Source: JBDHUJ01 sp039809105 (GTDB lineage Bacteria; Patescibacteriota; Saccharimonadia; Saccharimonadales; UBA4665). Taken from it: a stretch of 42,814 bases of DNA. The translations under genes and the position numbers were made by a program. Numbering within the stretch: the first letter of the stretch is position 1; each line of letters begins with the position of its first letter. The stretch lies in the NCBI GenBank assembly GCA_039809105.1, contig JBDHUJ010000011.1, positions 1 through 42,814 on the forward strand, given 5' to 3'. The notes under the pieces are model-generated. The model had not been told where the DNA came from and ran no database searches. It saw only the letters and a program-made list of their open reading frames with translations. Positions 29,094 to 36,828 of this stretch are shown piece after piece.

Positions 29094-30005
29094 TTAGCTG
29101 GTAGATTTGCCGCTTTGGGTGACTTGGTTGGCGGTGATGATAGCGTCGCGCATCTGCTCGCTTATGTCGCCCATGCCACCAGGAGAGTGCGGGATGAGAA
29201 TGGTGCTGTTTTTGCCGTTCAGGCCGATTTCTTTCAGCGTGTCGAAGTACTGGGTCATCAGTACCAAGTTCATGACATCCTCCGCCTTCGTGCCGTCGAT
29301 GCTTTTGTTGAAGCTCTCGACTGATTCTTTAAGCCCTTCGATGATTGCCTTGCGCTGGTTTGCGATACCCTGACCTTGCAGCGCCTTCGACTCTGCTTCG
29401 CCTTCGGCGGCCTTCACTACACGGATTTTGTCGGCCTCGGCCTGTTGTATGGCCGCTTCGCGCATGCGCTGGCTGGCGTTGATTTCGTTCATGCTATCTT
29501 TGACCTTGGCGTCTGGGTCGATATCGGTCACCAGGGCCTTTATGATGCCGTAGCCGAAATCATCCATCACCGCGTCGAGTTCGGCTTTGACCGCTTGGGC
29601 GATGTCGTCCTTTTTTTCGAACAAATCATCCAGAATCATGCTGGGCACGCGGGCACGGACCGTGTCAAACACGAAACTCGTTATCTGCGCCTGCGGGTTC
29701 TGGAGTTTATAGAACGCGTCGACCACTTTGCTCGGCAGCACATAGTACTGCACGCTTACGACCACGAAGACAAAGACGTTGTCTTGCGTCTTGGTTTCGA
29801 CTCGCACGTCGAGCTGCTGTATGCGCAGGCTCAAGCGCCCGGCTATACGGTCGATAAGTGGAATCTTGAAGTTGAGGCCGGCCGGGGCAATCCGCTTGAA
29901 TTTGCCAAATCGCTCCACGATACCCGCCGTCTGCTGCGTCACCGTAAACAGCCCGCCCGCCAAAATGATGATGATTACGATTATCGCGACTATCAGCACA
30001 ACCAT
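29094..30005 (-). CDS. SPFH/Band 7 membrane protein
   Basis: Member of the stomatin/prohibitin/flotillin/HflK superfamily, 303 aa. An N-terminal membrane anchor (residues 1-22, rich in Val/Ile) is followed by the Band 7 domain (TVTQQTAGIVERFGKFKRIAPAGLNFKIP onward), whose conserved core runs to about residue 190. Next is a long charged helix (MREAAIQQAEADKIRVVKAAEGEAESKALQ) typical for oligomerisation. These proteins form ring-like microdomain scaffolds and often regulate membrane proteases such as FtsH; the partner here is unknown. The ATG at 30005 has AGGAGGT upstream, so it is SD-led. It lies between tRNA-Leu and a small coiled-coil gene on the same strand. Closest in style to QmcA/HIR-type members. 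Confidence 0.9.
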   Translation of the reverse strand: MVVLIVAIIVIIIILAGGLFTVTQQTAGIVERFGKFKRIAPAGLNFKIPLIDRIAGRLSLRIQQLDVRVETKTQDNVFVFVVVSVQYYVLPSKVVDAFYKLQNPQAQITSFVFDTVRARVPSMILDDLFEKKDDIAQAVKAELDAVMDDFGYGIIKALVTDIDPDAKVKDSMNEINASQRMREAAIQQAEADKIRVVKAAEGEAESKALQGQGIANQRKAIIEGLKESVESFNKSIDGTKAEDVMNLVLMTQYFDTLKEIGLNGKNSTILIPHSPGGMGDISEQMRDAIITANQVTQSGKSTS

Positions 30006-30052
30006 ACGCTACCTCCTCTTTCTACCCCCATTGTAGCAAGCTTTCCCGTCCC

Positions 30053-30090
30053 CAAACAAAAATAGCCGAAACTTCGGCCATTTTTGTTTG
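30053..30090. terminator. Strong, symmetric terminator downstream of tRNA-Leu
   Basis: A 17-bp stem with one mismatch or G-U pair: CAAACAAAAATAGCCGA, loop AACT, TCGGCCATTTTTGTTTG. On either strand a GC-rich stem is followed by TTTTTG, so it can work in both directions. On the minus strand it directly follows the tRNA 3' end. Confidence 0.85.
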
Positions 30091-30172
30091 GTGCGGATGA
30101 GAGGACTTGAACCTCCACGCCTTGCGACAATAGCTCCTAAAACTATCGTGTCTACCATTCCACCACATCCGC
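30089..30172 (-). tRNA. tRNA-Leu (anticodon UAG)
   Basis: The acceptor arms GCGGATG / CATCCGC pair fully. The D arm is GTGGAATGGTAGACAC. The anticodon stem ATAGT/GCTAT encloses the loop TTTAGGA with anticodon TAG, reading CUA and other CUN leucine codons. A class II long variable arm (GTCGCAAGGCG) and the T arm GGAGGTTCAAGTCCTCT follow. CCA is encoded at 30089-30091. The span is 84 nt including CCA. Confidence 0.95.
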
Positions 30173-30212
30173 ATAGTAACTGAGGTATTTTACCTGTTTT
30201 TTGTGCAAAAAA

Positions 30213-30446
30213 CTAGGCTGCGTGTGGCTCAAGGGCAGCAAGCCGCACTTCATGGTCTTCGACTTGAGTAATCGTCGGTGTCAGTTTGTTTTCTATGCGA
30301 GTAATATCTGCTTTGAGCTCGGTCTTTACTTGGTCTATTTTTTCGTGGACTTCGGCGAAGCCAGCCGCGGTGCGTCGGTCTGAATCTTCAAAAGCGTCAT
30401 CGATAATCGCTTTTATAGCCTGGAGGTCGTCGGTGGTTAAACTCAT
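30213..30446 (-). CDS. Small coiled-coil protein, 77 aa (second family member)
   Basis: Unknown function. It starts MSLTTDDLQAIKAIIDDAF. Helical heptads follow (AEVHEKIDQVKTELKADITRIENKL), then a C-terminal DHEVRLAALEPHAA resembling HEAEIATLKSA of the protein at 34317-34553. The frame is open upstream to 30482, inside rsmD. The ATG at 30446 is chosen because it lies 10 nt after the rsmD stop and matches the start of its relatives. There is no clear SD; a TAAACT element lies 7 nt upstream. Confidence 0.65.
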   Translation of the reverse strand: MSLTTDDLQAIKAIIDDAFEDSDRRTAAGFAEVHEKIDQVKTELKADITRIENKLTPTITQVEDHEVRLAALEPHAA

Positions 30447-30456
30447 AGTAGTCAGT

Positions 30457-30990
30457 TTAGGCCTTTCTGCGGTAGAAGACAAGTTGGGCGTCGCCGTAGG
30501 TTTTGTGGGAGATAGTTTCGAGGCCAGCGAGTTCGCGGACAGGTTCCGCGCCAGGCCAGCTCAGAACAAAGATGCCACCAGGAATAACGTGTACGGCCAG
30601 GCGTTCTATGACGTCGGGGCGGATGTCGTCGTACGGCGGGTCGGCCAGCACTACGTCGAACTGGCGGTTTTGGTTGTTGCGCGACCAACCGCTGATGTTT
30701 TTACGCAGCACCGTAATGTTTTCACGCAAATCTAGGCTTTTCACGCTCGCCGACATGGTTTTCACGGCTTCGGTGTCGACATCTATAGCCAGCACGCTCT
30801 TGGCGCCTCGACTCACAGCTTCGATAGCCAGTGCGCCCGTGCCAGCGTAAGCATCCAGAAATGTCAGGCCATCGACATCGCCGAGGGCATTGAAAATAGC
30901 GCCGCGGGCTTTTTCACTCATCGGGTGTGTGCGGTGGCCGCGCGGGTCTTCGAATGTTCGGCCTCCCAGACGCCCGGCGATTACTCTCAA
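30457..30990 (-). CDS. rsmD: 16S rRNA (guanine966-N2)-methyltransferase RsmD
   Basis: SAM-dependent Rossmann methyltransferase that modifies G966 of 16S rRNA (E. coli numbering) during 30S maturation. It has 177 aa, typical for the family. It starts MRVIAGRLGGRTFEDPRGHRT, the characteristic RsmD N terminus for RNA contact. The SAM loop is DAYAGTGALAIEAVSRGA (46-63) and the catalytic DPPY is at 117-120. It is followed 10 nt later by a small coiled-coil gene and preceded, 10 nt away, by the unknown gene 31001-31822, so the three may be cotranscribed. Confidence 0.95.
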   Translation of the reverse strand: MRVIAGRLGGRTFEDPRGHRTHPMSEKARGAIFNALGDVDGLTFLDAYAGTGALAIEAVSRGAKSVLAIDVDTEAVKTMSASVKSLDLRENITVLRKNISGWSRNNQNRQFDVVLADPPYDDIRPDVIERLAVHVIPGGIFVLSWPGAEPVRELAGLETISHKTYGDAQLVFYRRKA

Positions 30991-31000
30991 GATTTGTCTT

Positions 31001-31822
31001 TCATGTTTTACTCAGCTCCGCTTCATGGAACGCCGCATACCACGCCAGTGTCACGGTGTTTATAATACTCGGGACTAGCTGTTTGCGCACCTGTTTCGCC
31101 AACCGGGCATTCCAGCCGGATTTATAAAATGTGTCATACATGTGTAAGTCCGCAATCTGCCCGGCGCGCTCTTTGAACAGTTCGGATATGCCGTTTTTAA
31201 GCACCCAGCGGATTTCATCGTCGCTTGGCATGGCATGCGTCAGCCGCAGCGGCACTATCATAACGGCCACACCCCACTCGAACGCCATGTGCGTCGCCAG
31301 CAAGCCTTTGTCGCCCCACATCTGCCAGTTTTTACTAACCCGGTCCGGAATATTCTCACCGGGGATAATAACCTTGTCTTTGGCACTCGTACGGGTTTCG
31401 AGCCCAGAGCCACGCAAGCGCATAAGCTCTTTCTCGTAGGGGTAATGGTGCGCTGGCGTCAGCCCATCGACAATGCCATGCGCCAGCCACGCCGCCTCAA
31501 AGCCCGCGCGGGTCATATTACCTTTCTTCAGCGCGGCTACGAGTTCTTGATAATTCTTCTCCAGGACCTCCAGTATCTGCACGTCACTGGCATCTTCGGG
31601 GTTGTAGTAGTGCCAGGGTTCACCCTGCGCCGGCGTCTTGCGTTTGATGCCGTCCGGGCCATCATACCCTTCGAAACCGATAATCTGTTTGCGGGTTGGG
31701 AAGTTGCCTTGCCCGGCTATCAGCCGTCCCAGATGCACCCGAGCCACGCGGTCAATCTTCTGGTGCGCGCCGAACCAGGCGTCGAATTTGCGCATGGGCT
31801 TGAGCGTTGTGCCAGAATACAT
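31001..31822 (-). CDS. Unknown protein with a zinc-phospholipase-C-like His/Asp motif, 273 aa
   Basis: The protein is rich in aromatic and basic residues. Its most telling segment, AAWLAHGIVDGLTPAHHYPYEKE, has the HxxxDxxxPxHH spacing seen in zinc-dependent phospholipase C/S1-P1 nuclease-like folds. Other histidines (GAHQKIDRVARVHLGR, ATHMAFEWG) could complete a metal site. This is pattern resemblance only. A signal peptide is not evident. The frame is open to 31903, but that would cross the heptamer repeat at 31845-31872 and recG. The ATG at 31822 is preferred, with GGAG about 9 nt upstream. A further Met at residue 10 (MRKFDAWFG) is possible. It sits between recG and rsmD on the same strand. 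Confidence 0.6.
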   Translation of the reverse strand: MYSGTTLKPMRKFDAWFGAHQKIDRVARVHLGRLIAGQGNFPTRKQIIGFEGYDGPDGIKRKTPAQGEPWHYYNPEDASDVQILEVLEKNYQELVAALKKGNMTRAGFEAAWLAHGIVDGLTPAHHYPYEKELMRLRGSGLETRTSAKDKVIIPGENIPDRVSKNWQMWGDKGLLATHMAFEWGVAVMIVPLRLTHAMPSDDEIRWVLKNGISELFKERAGQIADLHMYDTFYKSGWNARLAKQVRKQLVPSIINTVTLAWYAAFHEAELSKT

Positions 31823-31844
31823 TACGCAAAAACTCCGTTTTTGC

Positions 31845-31872
31845 AGAAGATAGAAGATAGAAGATAGAAGAT
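31845..31872. repeat. Four exact tandem copies of the heptamer AGAAGAT
   Basis: AGAAGAT occurs four times back to back, between the recG stop (31881) and the start of the gene at 31822. Its 7-bp period is the same as in the degenerate arms of the palindromic elements elsewhere in the window. Confidence 0.9.
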
Positions 31873-31880
31873 AGGGTTCA

Positions 31881-33914
31881 TTAATTGAGGTTGGTAACGG
31901 CACGAAGGCGTGTCACCCGAGTGTTTAACTCCGTATATTTTACCAGATTTTCGCCACGTTTCAGAAATTCTGCAGCTGCTGCGCGTGCGGAAGCTATGAG
32001 TTTTACATCGGTCAGTTTAGCTACACGCAGGTCCAGGGCACCATGCTGCATTTGGCCGTAAATGGCGCCCGGACCACGGAGCTCCAGGTCTAGTTCTGCG
32101 AGCTTGAAGCCGTCTTGGCTTGTTTCGAGCGCCCGCAGTCGGCGGGTCGGCGGTTTGCTATCAGTCATAACCAGGTAGCAGTACGACTGTTCGCCCCCAC
32201 GCCCAACCCGCCCGCGCAGCTGATGCACCTGCGCCAGGCCAAAGCGCTCAGCGCTTTCTATGACCATCACGCTGGCATTCGGCACATCTACACCGACTTC
32301 GATAACTGTGGTAGATACTAAGATGTCTAGTTTACGGTCGACGAACTGCTGCATGATGTCGTTCTTTTCGTCGGCCTTCATTTTGCCGTGTAGCAAGCCG
32401 ACTTTCCAGCCTTTGAAATCTTTCTGTACTTGCTTAAATGCCGCCTCGGCCGAGACAGCCGGTAAAGTATCAGACTCGGCTATCAATGGACACACGACGA
32501 ACACCTGTCTGCCCTTACTTAATTCTTCGCGAATGTCGGCATTCATCGCCTCACGTGAATTCGGCGAGATGATTTCGGTCTTTATGGGTAATCTATTGCC
32601 CGGCTTCTCATCCAAGATAGATACGTCGAGCTCACCGTACAGCGTCAACGCGAGCGAACGCGGGATAGGCGTGGCCGTTAGGCTGAGCACATGCGGCATG
32701 TGGCTGGCCTTGGCCATAAGGGTTTTTCGCTGCTCAACACCAAAACGGTGCTGCTCGTCGATGATTATGAGCCCCAGCTTATGCATGTCTACTTTTTCCT
32801 GAATGAGCGCATTTGTCCCCACCAAAAACCTCGCATCGCCACTGGCAATGGCTTTGTGTGCTTTGGTTTTCTGTGCGGCAGATAGCGCGCCCACCAGCAA
32901 TGTAAGCTGCTCCGCGTAGCCCAGCGGTTCAAGTAGTTTGTAGAGTGTTTCGGCGTGCTGTCTTGCCAATATCTCCGTCGGCGCCATAAACGCCACCTGG
33001 TAGTCTTGCTTGAGTGCCATCAACGCCGCCATAGCCGCCACCACCGTCTTGCCCGCACCCACATCGCCTTCGACCAAACGGTTCATAGGGTGCTCGGCCT
33101 GCATGTCCTGGTAGATTTGCCATACTGTTTTGCGCTGCGCGTTCGTGAGGTCAAATGGCAGATGTTTTACGAAATCTCGCGCCAACGCTTCGTCAAACAG
33201 AATCGCTAGGCTAACGTCGGCGGCCAGTTCCTGTTTGTTCAGCATACTGGCCAGACTCAGTTCAAAAACCTCTTCGAAACCCAGTCGTCGCTTAGCTTCG
33301 GCCAGCTGTTCTGATGACTCCGGATAATGCATCGCACGTATGGCCTCGGCTCGGCTCAGTAGTTTTTCTTCCTTCACGAGCCAAGCCGGCAATGTCTCGG
33401 GCAGCGTCCGCATCAGGCTCATGCAAGCGCCGATAGCCTTGCGAATCTGTTTGCTCGTCAGTCCCTTGGTTTCGCGGTAGACCGGCACAATCCGCGCTGT
33501 ATTTAAGGTAAAGTCTTGTACCAGTTCGGCGCTCGGGTTCATAAGTTGCATGCGTTGGTAACTGCGCTCGTACACGCCGGAAAAATAGTACTCCGCCCCT
33601 GTTTTCAATGCGGCAGCCCGGTACGGCTGGTTGAACCAGACTATCCGCATACTATCGGTATCGTCACTGACTACCGCCTCGGTTATGTGCATTCCTCGCC
33701 GCACATATCGGCCAGTCGCCTGCTTCACCGTAGCCTTAATAGTCACAGCACCCGGCTTCGTATCACGAATGTCCGTAACTTCAGAATAATCCTCGTATCG
33801 CCGCGGCAAATAATCGACAAGGTCGGCCACGGTCTTCAAGCCCAAAACAGCAAACTTCTTCGCCATCTCCGGCCCCACCCCCTTCACTTCCGTGACCGCA
33901 CTCTCTAGTTTCAT
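31881..33914 (-). CDS. recG: ATP-dependent DNA helicase RecG
   Basis: Superfamily 2 translocase that reverses stalled forks and branch-migrates Holliday junctions. It has 677 aa, near the usual size. The N-terminal wedge/OB domain covers about 55-150. The helicase motifs are Walker A GDVGAGKT (283-290), DEQH (386-389), TATPIPRS (413-420) and DEKPGNRLPIKTEI. A C-terminal TRG-like part contains VDVPNASVMVIESAERFGLAQVHQLRGRVGRG. The ATG at 33914 has no SD; TATACT ends 8 nt upstream, so the mRNA is probably leaderless. A divergent promoter for the gene at 34017 shares the 100-bp gap. The stop is followed by the AGAAGAT tandem repeat. Confidence 0.96.
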   Translation of the reverse strand: MKLESAVTEVKGVGPEMAKKFAVLGLKTVADLVDYLPRRYEDYSEVTDIRDTKPGAVTIKATVKQATGRYVRRGMHITEAVVSDDTDSMRIVWFNQPYRAAALKTGAEYYFSGVYERSYQRMQLMNPSAELVQDFTLNTARIVPVYRETKGLTSKQIRKAIGACMSLMRTLPETLPAWLVKEEKLLSRAEAIRAMHYPESSEQLAEAKRRLGFEEVFELSLASMLNKQELAADVSLAILFDEALARDFVKHLPFDLTNAQRKTVWQIYQDMQAEHPMNRLVEGDVGAGKTVVAAMAALMALKQDYQVAFMAPTEILARQHAETLYKLLEPLGYAEQLTLLVGALSAAQKTKAHKAIASGDARFLVGTNALIQEKVDMHKLGLIIIDEQHRFGVEQRKTLMAKASHMPHVLSLTATPIPRSLALTLYGELDVSILDEKPGNRLPIKTEIISPNSREAMNADIREELSKGRQVFVVCPLIAESDTLPAVSAEAAFKQVQKDFKGWKVGLLHGKMKADEKNDIMQQFVDRKLDILVSTTVIEVGVDVPNASVMVIESAERFGLAQVHQLRGRVGRGGEQSYCYLVMTDSKPPTRRLRALETSQDGFKLAELDLELRGPGAIYGQMQHGALDLRVAKLTDVKLIASARAAAAEFLKRGENLVKYTELNTRVTRLRAVTNLN

Positions 33915-33922
33915 ACTTTATA

Positions 33923-33928
33923 AGTATA
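33923..33928 (-). promoter_or_regulatory. -10 box of the leaderless recG promoter
   Basis: TATACT on the minus strand, 8 nt before the ATG. The predicted start point is about 2 nt before the ATG, and there is no SD. Confidence 0.6.
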
Positions 33929-33959
33929 GTCTTAATTTGACCAAGGCGGACGCGTAAAT

Positions 33960-33988
33960 TTGACAATGCAATAATTGCAGTGAATAAT
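33960..33988 (+). promoter_or_regulatory. Promoter with internal dyad for the 95-aa gene
   Basis: TTGACA (33960-33965), 17 bp, AATAAT (33983-33988). The spacer contains a perfect dyad TGCAATAATTGCA (33967-33979), placed like an operator. The start near 33995 gives a leader of about 22 nt with an SD. Confidence 0.75.
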
Positions 33989-34016
33989 TAACCTAACCAT
34001 TATCTGAAGGTAACTA

Positions 34017-34304
34017 ATGAACGAAGCGCCACAAGAATCTCATACATTCGACCTCATGTCCGAATTCGGGCAAACTATTCGTGACGTCGCCGAAGACAGA
34101 GAGCCGACAACTACCACGGGCGCATTCCTACGGGAACCCGGTCGGGCACTTACCGTAACGGAAATTCAGGAAATCACTGACCAAGAACCGTGGAAAGTGG
34201 AGCGCACACTTGCCGCTCTCCAAACCGCGGGCTTTATGCCGACAGGAACCACAACAGCAGACGGCATCACTGAATTCCAGCTTACTGGCCTACCTGAAGA
34301 CTAA
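34017..34304 (+). CDS. Small winged-helix-like protein, 95 aa
   Basis: Family not recognised. The C-terminal half (ALTVTEIQEITDQEPWKVERTLAALQTAGFMPTGT...ITEFQLTG) has the length and pattern of a winged helix-turn-helix: a helix, a turn, a recognition-like helix, then a beta wing. The N-terminal 35 residues are acidic and probably flexible. AAGG lies 7 nt before the ATG. It is one of the few plus-strand genes, divergent from recG, and its promoter contains a perfect dyad. Autoregulation by this protein is an attractive guess. It converges with the coiled-coil gene at 34317, 12 bp beyond its stop. Confidence 0.65.
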   Translation: MNEAPQESHTFDLMSEFGQTIRDVAEDREPTTTTGAFLREPGRALTVTEIQEITDQEPWKVERTLAALQTAGFMPTGTTTADGITEFQLTGLPED

Positions 34305-34316
34305 GAAAGAACTGTT

Positions 34317-34553
34317 CTAAGCACTCTTGAGGGTGGCGATTTCAGCTTCGTGGCGCTGCAATTGGCGGGACTGGTCTTTTACGACTAGTTTTATTGTTTC
34401 GACATCAGCACCTATCTTATCCACCTTTTCTTCCAGCTGGTTGAACTCCGAACGCTTCGGCACGTCGTCAAGCGCCTCACGAATAGCCCGAAGCTCATCA
34501 AACAATACTTCGCCAAGCACTTGTTTTCGTTCGTCGTCGGTTAAATCTTGCAT
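34317..34553 (-). CDS. Small coiled-coil protein, 78 aa (third family member)
   Basis: Unknown function. It starts MQDLTDDERKQVLGEVLFDEL, then REALDDVPKRSEFNQLEEKV and a coiled segment ending QLQRHEAEIATLKSA. The layout parallels the proteins at 28835-29068 (DTLPTRDECNEVKQDI) and 30213-30446. An upstream in-frame start at 34577 is rejected because it overlaps the promoter. TATAGT, with a TG extension, lies 6 nt before the ATG and there is no SD, so the mRNA is probably leaderless. Confidence 0.65.
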   Translation of the reverse strand: MQDLTDDERKQVLGEVLFDELRAIREALDDVPKRSEFNQLEEKVDKIGADVETIKLVVKDQSRQLQRHEAEIATLKSA

Positions 34554-34559
34554 ATCCCC

Positions 34560-34565
34560 ACTATA
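34560..34565 (-). promoter_or_regulatory. -10 box of a leaderless promoter for the 78-aa gene
   Basis: TATAGT on the minus strand in the context TGCTATAGT (extended -10), ending 6 nt before the ATG at 34553. Confidence 0.6.
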
Positions 34566-34592
34566 GCACCGAACCATCAGCGGACAAGACGA

Positions 34593-35378
34593 CTACTTTA
34601 CTTTTTTGATGAGGAAGAAAGTGGAGGGGCCGAAATAGGATTTGGCGAAGGGTTTTTGCATGAGGCTTTCTAGGCTGAGCATGATGCTCTTGGGTACGAC
34701 CTTCTTCAGGCCAGGGCTGCGGAGGTTGGAGACGGACAGGACTTTTTCGACTTCCAGGCCGGCTTCGGCGAGCTGTTTTATGACCGTCTTCGGGTTGTGG
34801 TTGACGAACGGTGTATCGTCGCGCGCTTTCTGGGCCTCGGAACGGATGTCGACCGGTTCGATTGGCAGCTTTTTGCCTTTCAGTGCGTGCTTCACACGGT
34901 TGCGGGCGTGGGCGTAGTTGGCGAACTCCATAACGAAATAGCCGTCGCTGGCTAGCACACGATGAATCTCACGAAAGGCTGGCATGGGGTCAGGAATGTG
35001 GTGCAGTATGCGAACGATGGTCAGGAGGTCGATTTCACCGTCTTTGAAGTCCATCTTCTGCGCGGTCATGCGCCTCCGGTCAATTTCCGGGTGGTCTTTT
35101 AGGAACTCTTTGCCGATGTCGAGCTGCTGCTGCGAACTATCGGTCAAGGTAACTTTGTCGGCATATTTTTCGAGGAATATACACAAGCGGCCATAGCCAC
35201 CACCGATGTCGACGGCGTGCCGGAAATGCTTGCCTTTTAGAAAGCGGCCTACAGCCATGCGCTCGGCAGCGTCTTCGTAATCACGGCCATCCCAGTAGTG
35301 GAGATAGTTATGCGACGGGTCGTCGTACCAGTCGGCGTTTTTTTGGTGGTCTTCGGCTTTGATTTCTTTCGTAGTCAT
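34593..35378 (-). CDS. Class I SAM-dependent methyltransferase
   Basis: 261 aa from the ATG at 35378 (MTTKEIKAEDHQKNADWYDD). The SAM-binding motif I is AVDIGGGYGRLCIFLEKYA (about 54-72). It is followed by VTLTDSSQQQLDIGKE (motif II region) and the post-motif DLLTIVRILHHIPDPMPAFREIHRVLASDGYFVMEFAN, typical of UbiE/type 11 methyltransferases. The C-terminal region (VNHNPKTVIKQLAEAGLEVEKVLSV) suggests a small-molecule or lipid substrate; the real substrate is unknown. An upstream Met at 35396 is rejected because a TGCTATACT extended -10 ends 8 nt before the ATG at 35378, again indicating a leaderless mRNA. It stands alone between the 78-aa gene and the CCCTAAA repeat. Confidence 0.85.
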   Translation of the reverse strand: MTTKEIKAEDHQKNADWYDDPSHNYLHYWDGRDYEDAAERMAVGRFLKGKHFRHAVDIGGGYGRLCIFLEKYADKVTLTDSSQQQLDIGKEFLKDHPEIDRRRMTAQKMDFKDGEIDLLTIVRILHHIPDPMPAFREIHRVLASDGYFVMEFANYAHARNRVKHALKGKKLPIEPVDIRSEAQKARDDTPFVNHNPKTVIKQLAEAGLEVEKVLSVSNLRSPGLKKVVPKSIMLSLESLMQKPFAKSYFGPSTFFLIKKVK

Positions 35379-35386
35379 AGAGTAAC

Positions 35387-35392
35387 AGTATA
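35387..35392 (-). promoter_or_regulatory. -10 box of the leaderless methyltransferase promoter
   Basis: TATACT on the minus strand in TGCTATACT, 8 nt before the ATG at 35378. No SD is present. Confidence 0.6.
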
Positions 35393-35417
35393 GCAATAAA
35401 TGAACGTCATCGGTACT

Positions 35418-35568
35418 TAAACCCTAAATTCTAAACCCTAAGCCCTAAACAAGCTCAAATGAACAAAGGTCTAAATGCTCAAAACACCCCCAGGATGTGA
35501 TGTTTTGAACATTGAAGTCTTTGAATTTGGAATTTGTTTAGAGCTTAGGGTTTAGAATTTAGAATTTC
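35418..35568. repeat. Long inverted repeat built of CCCTAAA-like heptamers
   Basis: The left arm (35418-35450) reads AAACCCT-AAATTCT-AAACCCT-AAGCCCT-AAAC. The right arm (35521-35568) reads GAATTTG-GAATTTG-TTTAGAG-CTTAGGG-TTTAGAA-TTTAGAA. The inner part also pairs (CAAAACACC / GATGTTTTG). It fills most of the gap between tyrS and the methyltransferase gene and may serve as the 3' hairpin of tyrS, 6 bp from its stop. Confidence 0.8.
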
Positions 35569-35573
35569 TGCAG

Positions 35574-36821
35574 CTAGGGTTGCAGTTCGACGAGAGCGGA
35601 GTCTTTGAACGCTTTGCCACGGCGGAGGAGAAGACGGCCATTCTCAAAATCGCCCGCTTCGAAGTTCTCGCGCGCAATTTTCTTGCCATTCACAGAAATA
35701 CCGTTACCCTGTAGCAGACGGCGCGCCTCGCTGTTGGAGCCAGCCAGGCCGGTCTGAACCAAGGCGTCTATAACCGAGCCCTCGGCCGCTGTCGTCGTCG
35801 CCGGAATCTCCGTACGCAGTGTTTCAAGCACGCTGTCGGCTTCACCGACCGGCTTTTTGCCTGTCAGGATGTTGGTGATGATTTCAGCGGTCTGCATGGC
35901 TTCGTCACCGTGAACCAGCCTAGTCACTTCGCCGGCTAGGTGCGTCTGCGCGATACGCGCGCCCGGATCGGCCCGGTGCGCCGTCATGATGGCTTTGACC
36001 TCGCGCTGGCCGAGCATGGTGTATATGCCCAAGTAGTCTTCGACGCCAGCGTCGTCGCAGTTAATCCAGAACTGGTAGAACTGAGTCGGCGTGGTCTTGG
36101 CCGGGTCGAGCCAAATGGCGTTACCTTCGCTCTTGCCGAATTTCTTGCCACTGACTTTATCGATGATGAGCGGCGCCGACCAAATGTGCGCCTCAGTCCC
36201 TCTAATCCGTCGAATCAGCTCTACGCCAGCGATAGAGTTGCCCCACTGGTCAGCCCCGCAGACCTGCAGAGTGACGCCTTTCTCTTGGAAAAGATGCAGG
36301 AAGTCATAGCCCTGTATCAGCGCATAGCTGAACTCGGCATACGATATGCCGGCGCCCTCTTCGCCCAACCTCGTCTGGATAAACTCGCGGCCAAGCATCT
36401 GGCGCATCGGCACATGTTTGCCAACATCGCGCAAAAAGTTAAGATAACCCATGTCCTTAAACCAATCGTAGTTGTCGACGATTTCGAACTCTTTCCCATC
36501 GAAGAGCTTTTTGTACTGCGCGCTGATGCCTTGTTTGTTGGCGTCAACCTCTTCGGTAGTCTTAAGCTCCCGCTCATCTTTCTTGCCGTCCGGGTCGCCG
36601 ATGAGTCCGGTGGCGCCACCGACAAGCAATATAGCCTTGTGCCCGTGTCGTATAAAGTGGCCTATCATCATCGCCATGGCGAGCTGGCCGACATGCATAC
36701 TGTCGGCACTGGGGTCGACACCCCAGTAAAATGTTATGGGGTCGCCGTCAAGCACAGTGGGGTCTTTGTAGGTGGTCTGGTTTACGAAACCGCGCCATTT
36801 GAGTTCGTCGGAAAGTTTCAT
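35574..36821 (-). CDS. tyrS: Tyrosyl-tRNA synthetase
   Basis: Class I synthetase charging tRNA-Tyr, 415 aa. The HIGH-type signature is HVGQ (43-46) and the KMSKS-type loop is KFGKS (227-231). The tyrosine-binding segments YALIQGYDFLHLF and GADQWGNS are present. An S4 RNA-binding domain ends the protein (about 350-415, SEARRLLQGNGISVNGKKI). This is the TyrRS form with a KFGKS loop, common in most bacteria. The ATG at 36821 has no SD; TATACT ends 7 nt upstream, so the mRNA is likely leaderless and no T-box leader can exist. It lies between two different heptamer palindromes (35418-35568 downstream, copy C upstream). Confidence 0.96.
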   Translation of the reverse strand: MKLSDELKWRGFVNQTTYKDPTVLDGDPITFYWGVDPSADSMHVGQLAMAMMIGHFIRHGHKAILLVGGATGLIGDPDGKKDERELKTTEEVDANKQGISAQYKKLFDGKEFEIVDNYDWFKDMGYLNFLRDVGKHVPMRQMLGREFIQTRLGEEGAGISYAEFSYALIQGYDFLHLFQEKGVTLQVCGADQWGNSIAGVELIRRIRGTEAHIWSAPLIIDKVSGKKFGKSEGNAIWLDPAKTTPTQFYQFWINCDDAGVEDYLGIYTMLGQREVKAIMTAHRADPGARIAQTHLAGEVTRLVHGDEAMQTAEIITNILTGKKPVGEADSVLETLRTEIPATTTAAEGSVIDALVQTGLAGSNSEARRLLQGNGISVNGKKIARENFEAGDFENGRLLLRRGKAFKDSALVELQP

Positions 36822-36828
36822 AGATATC

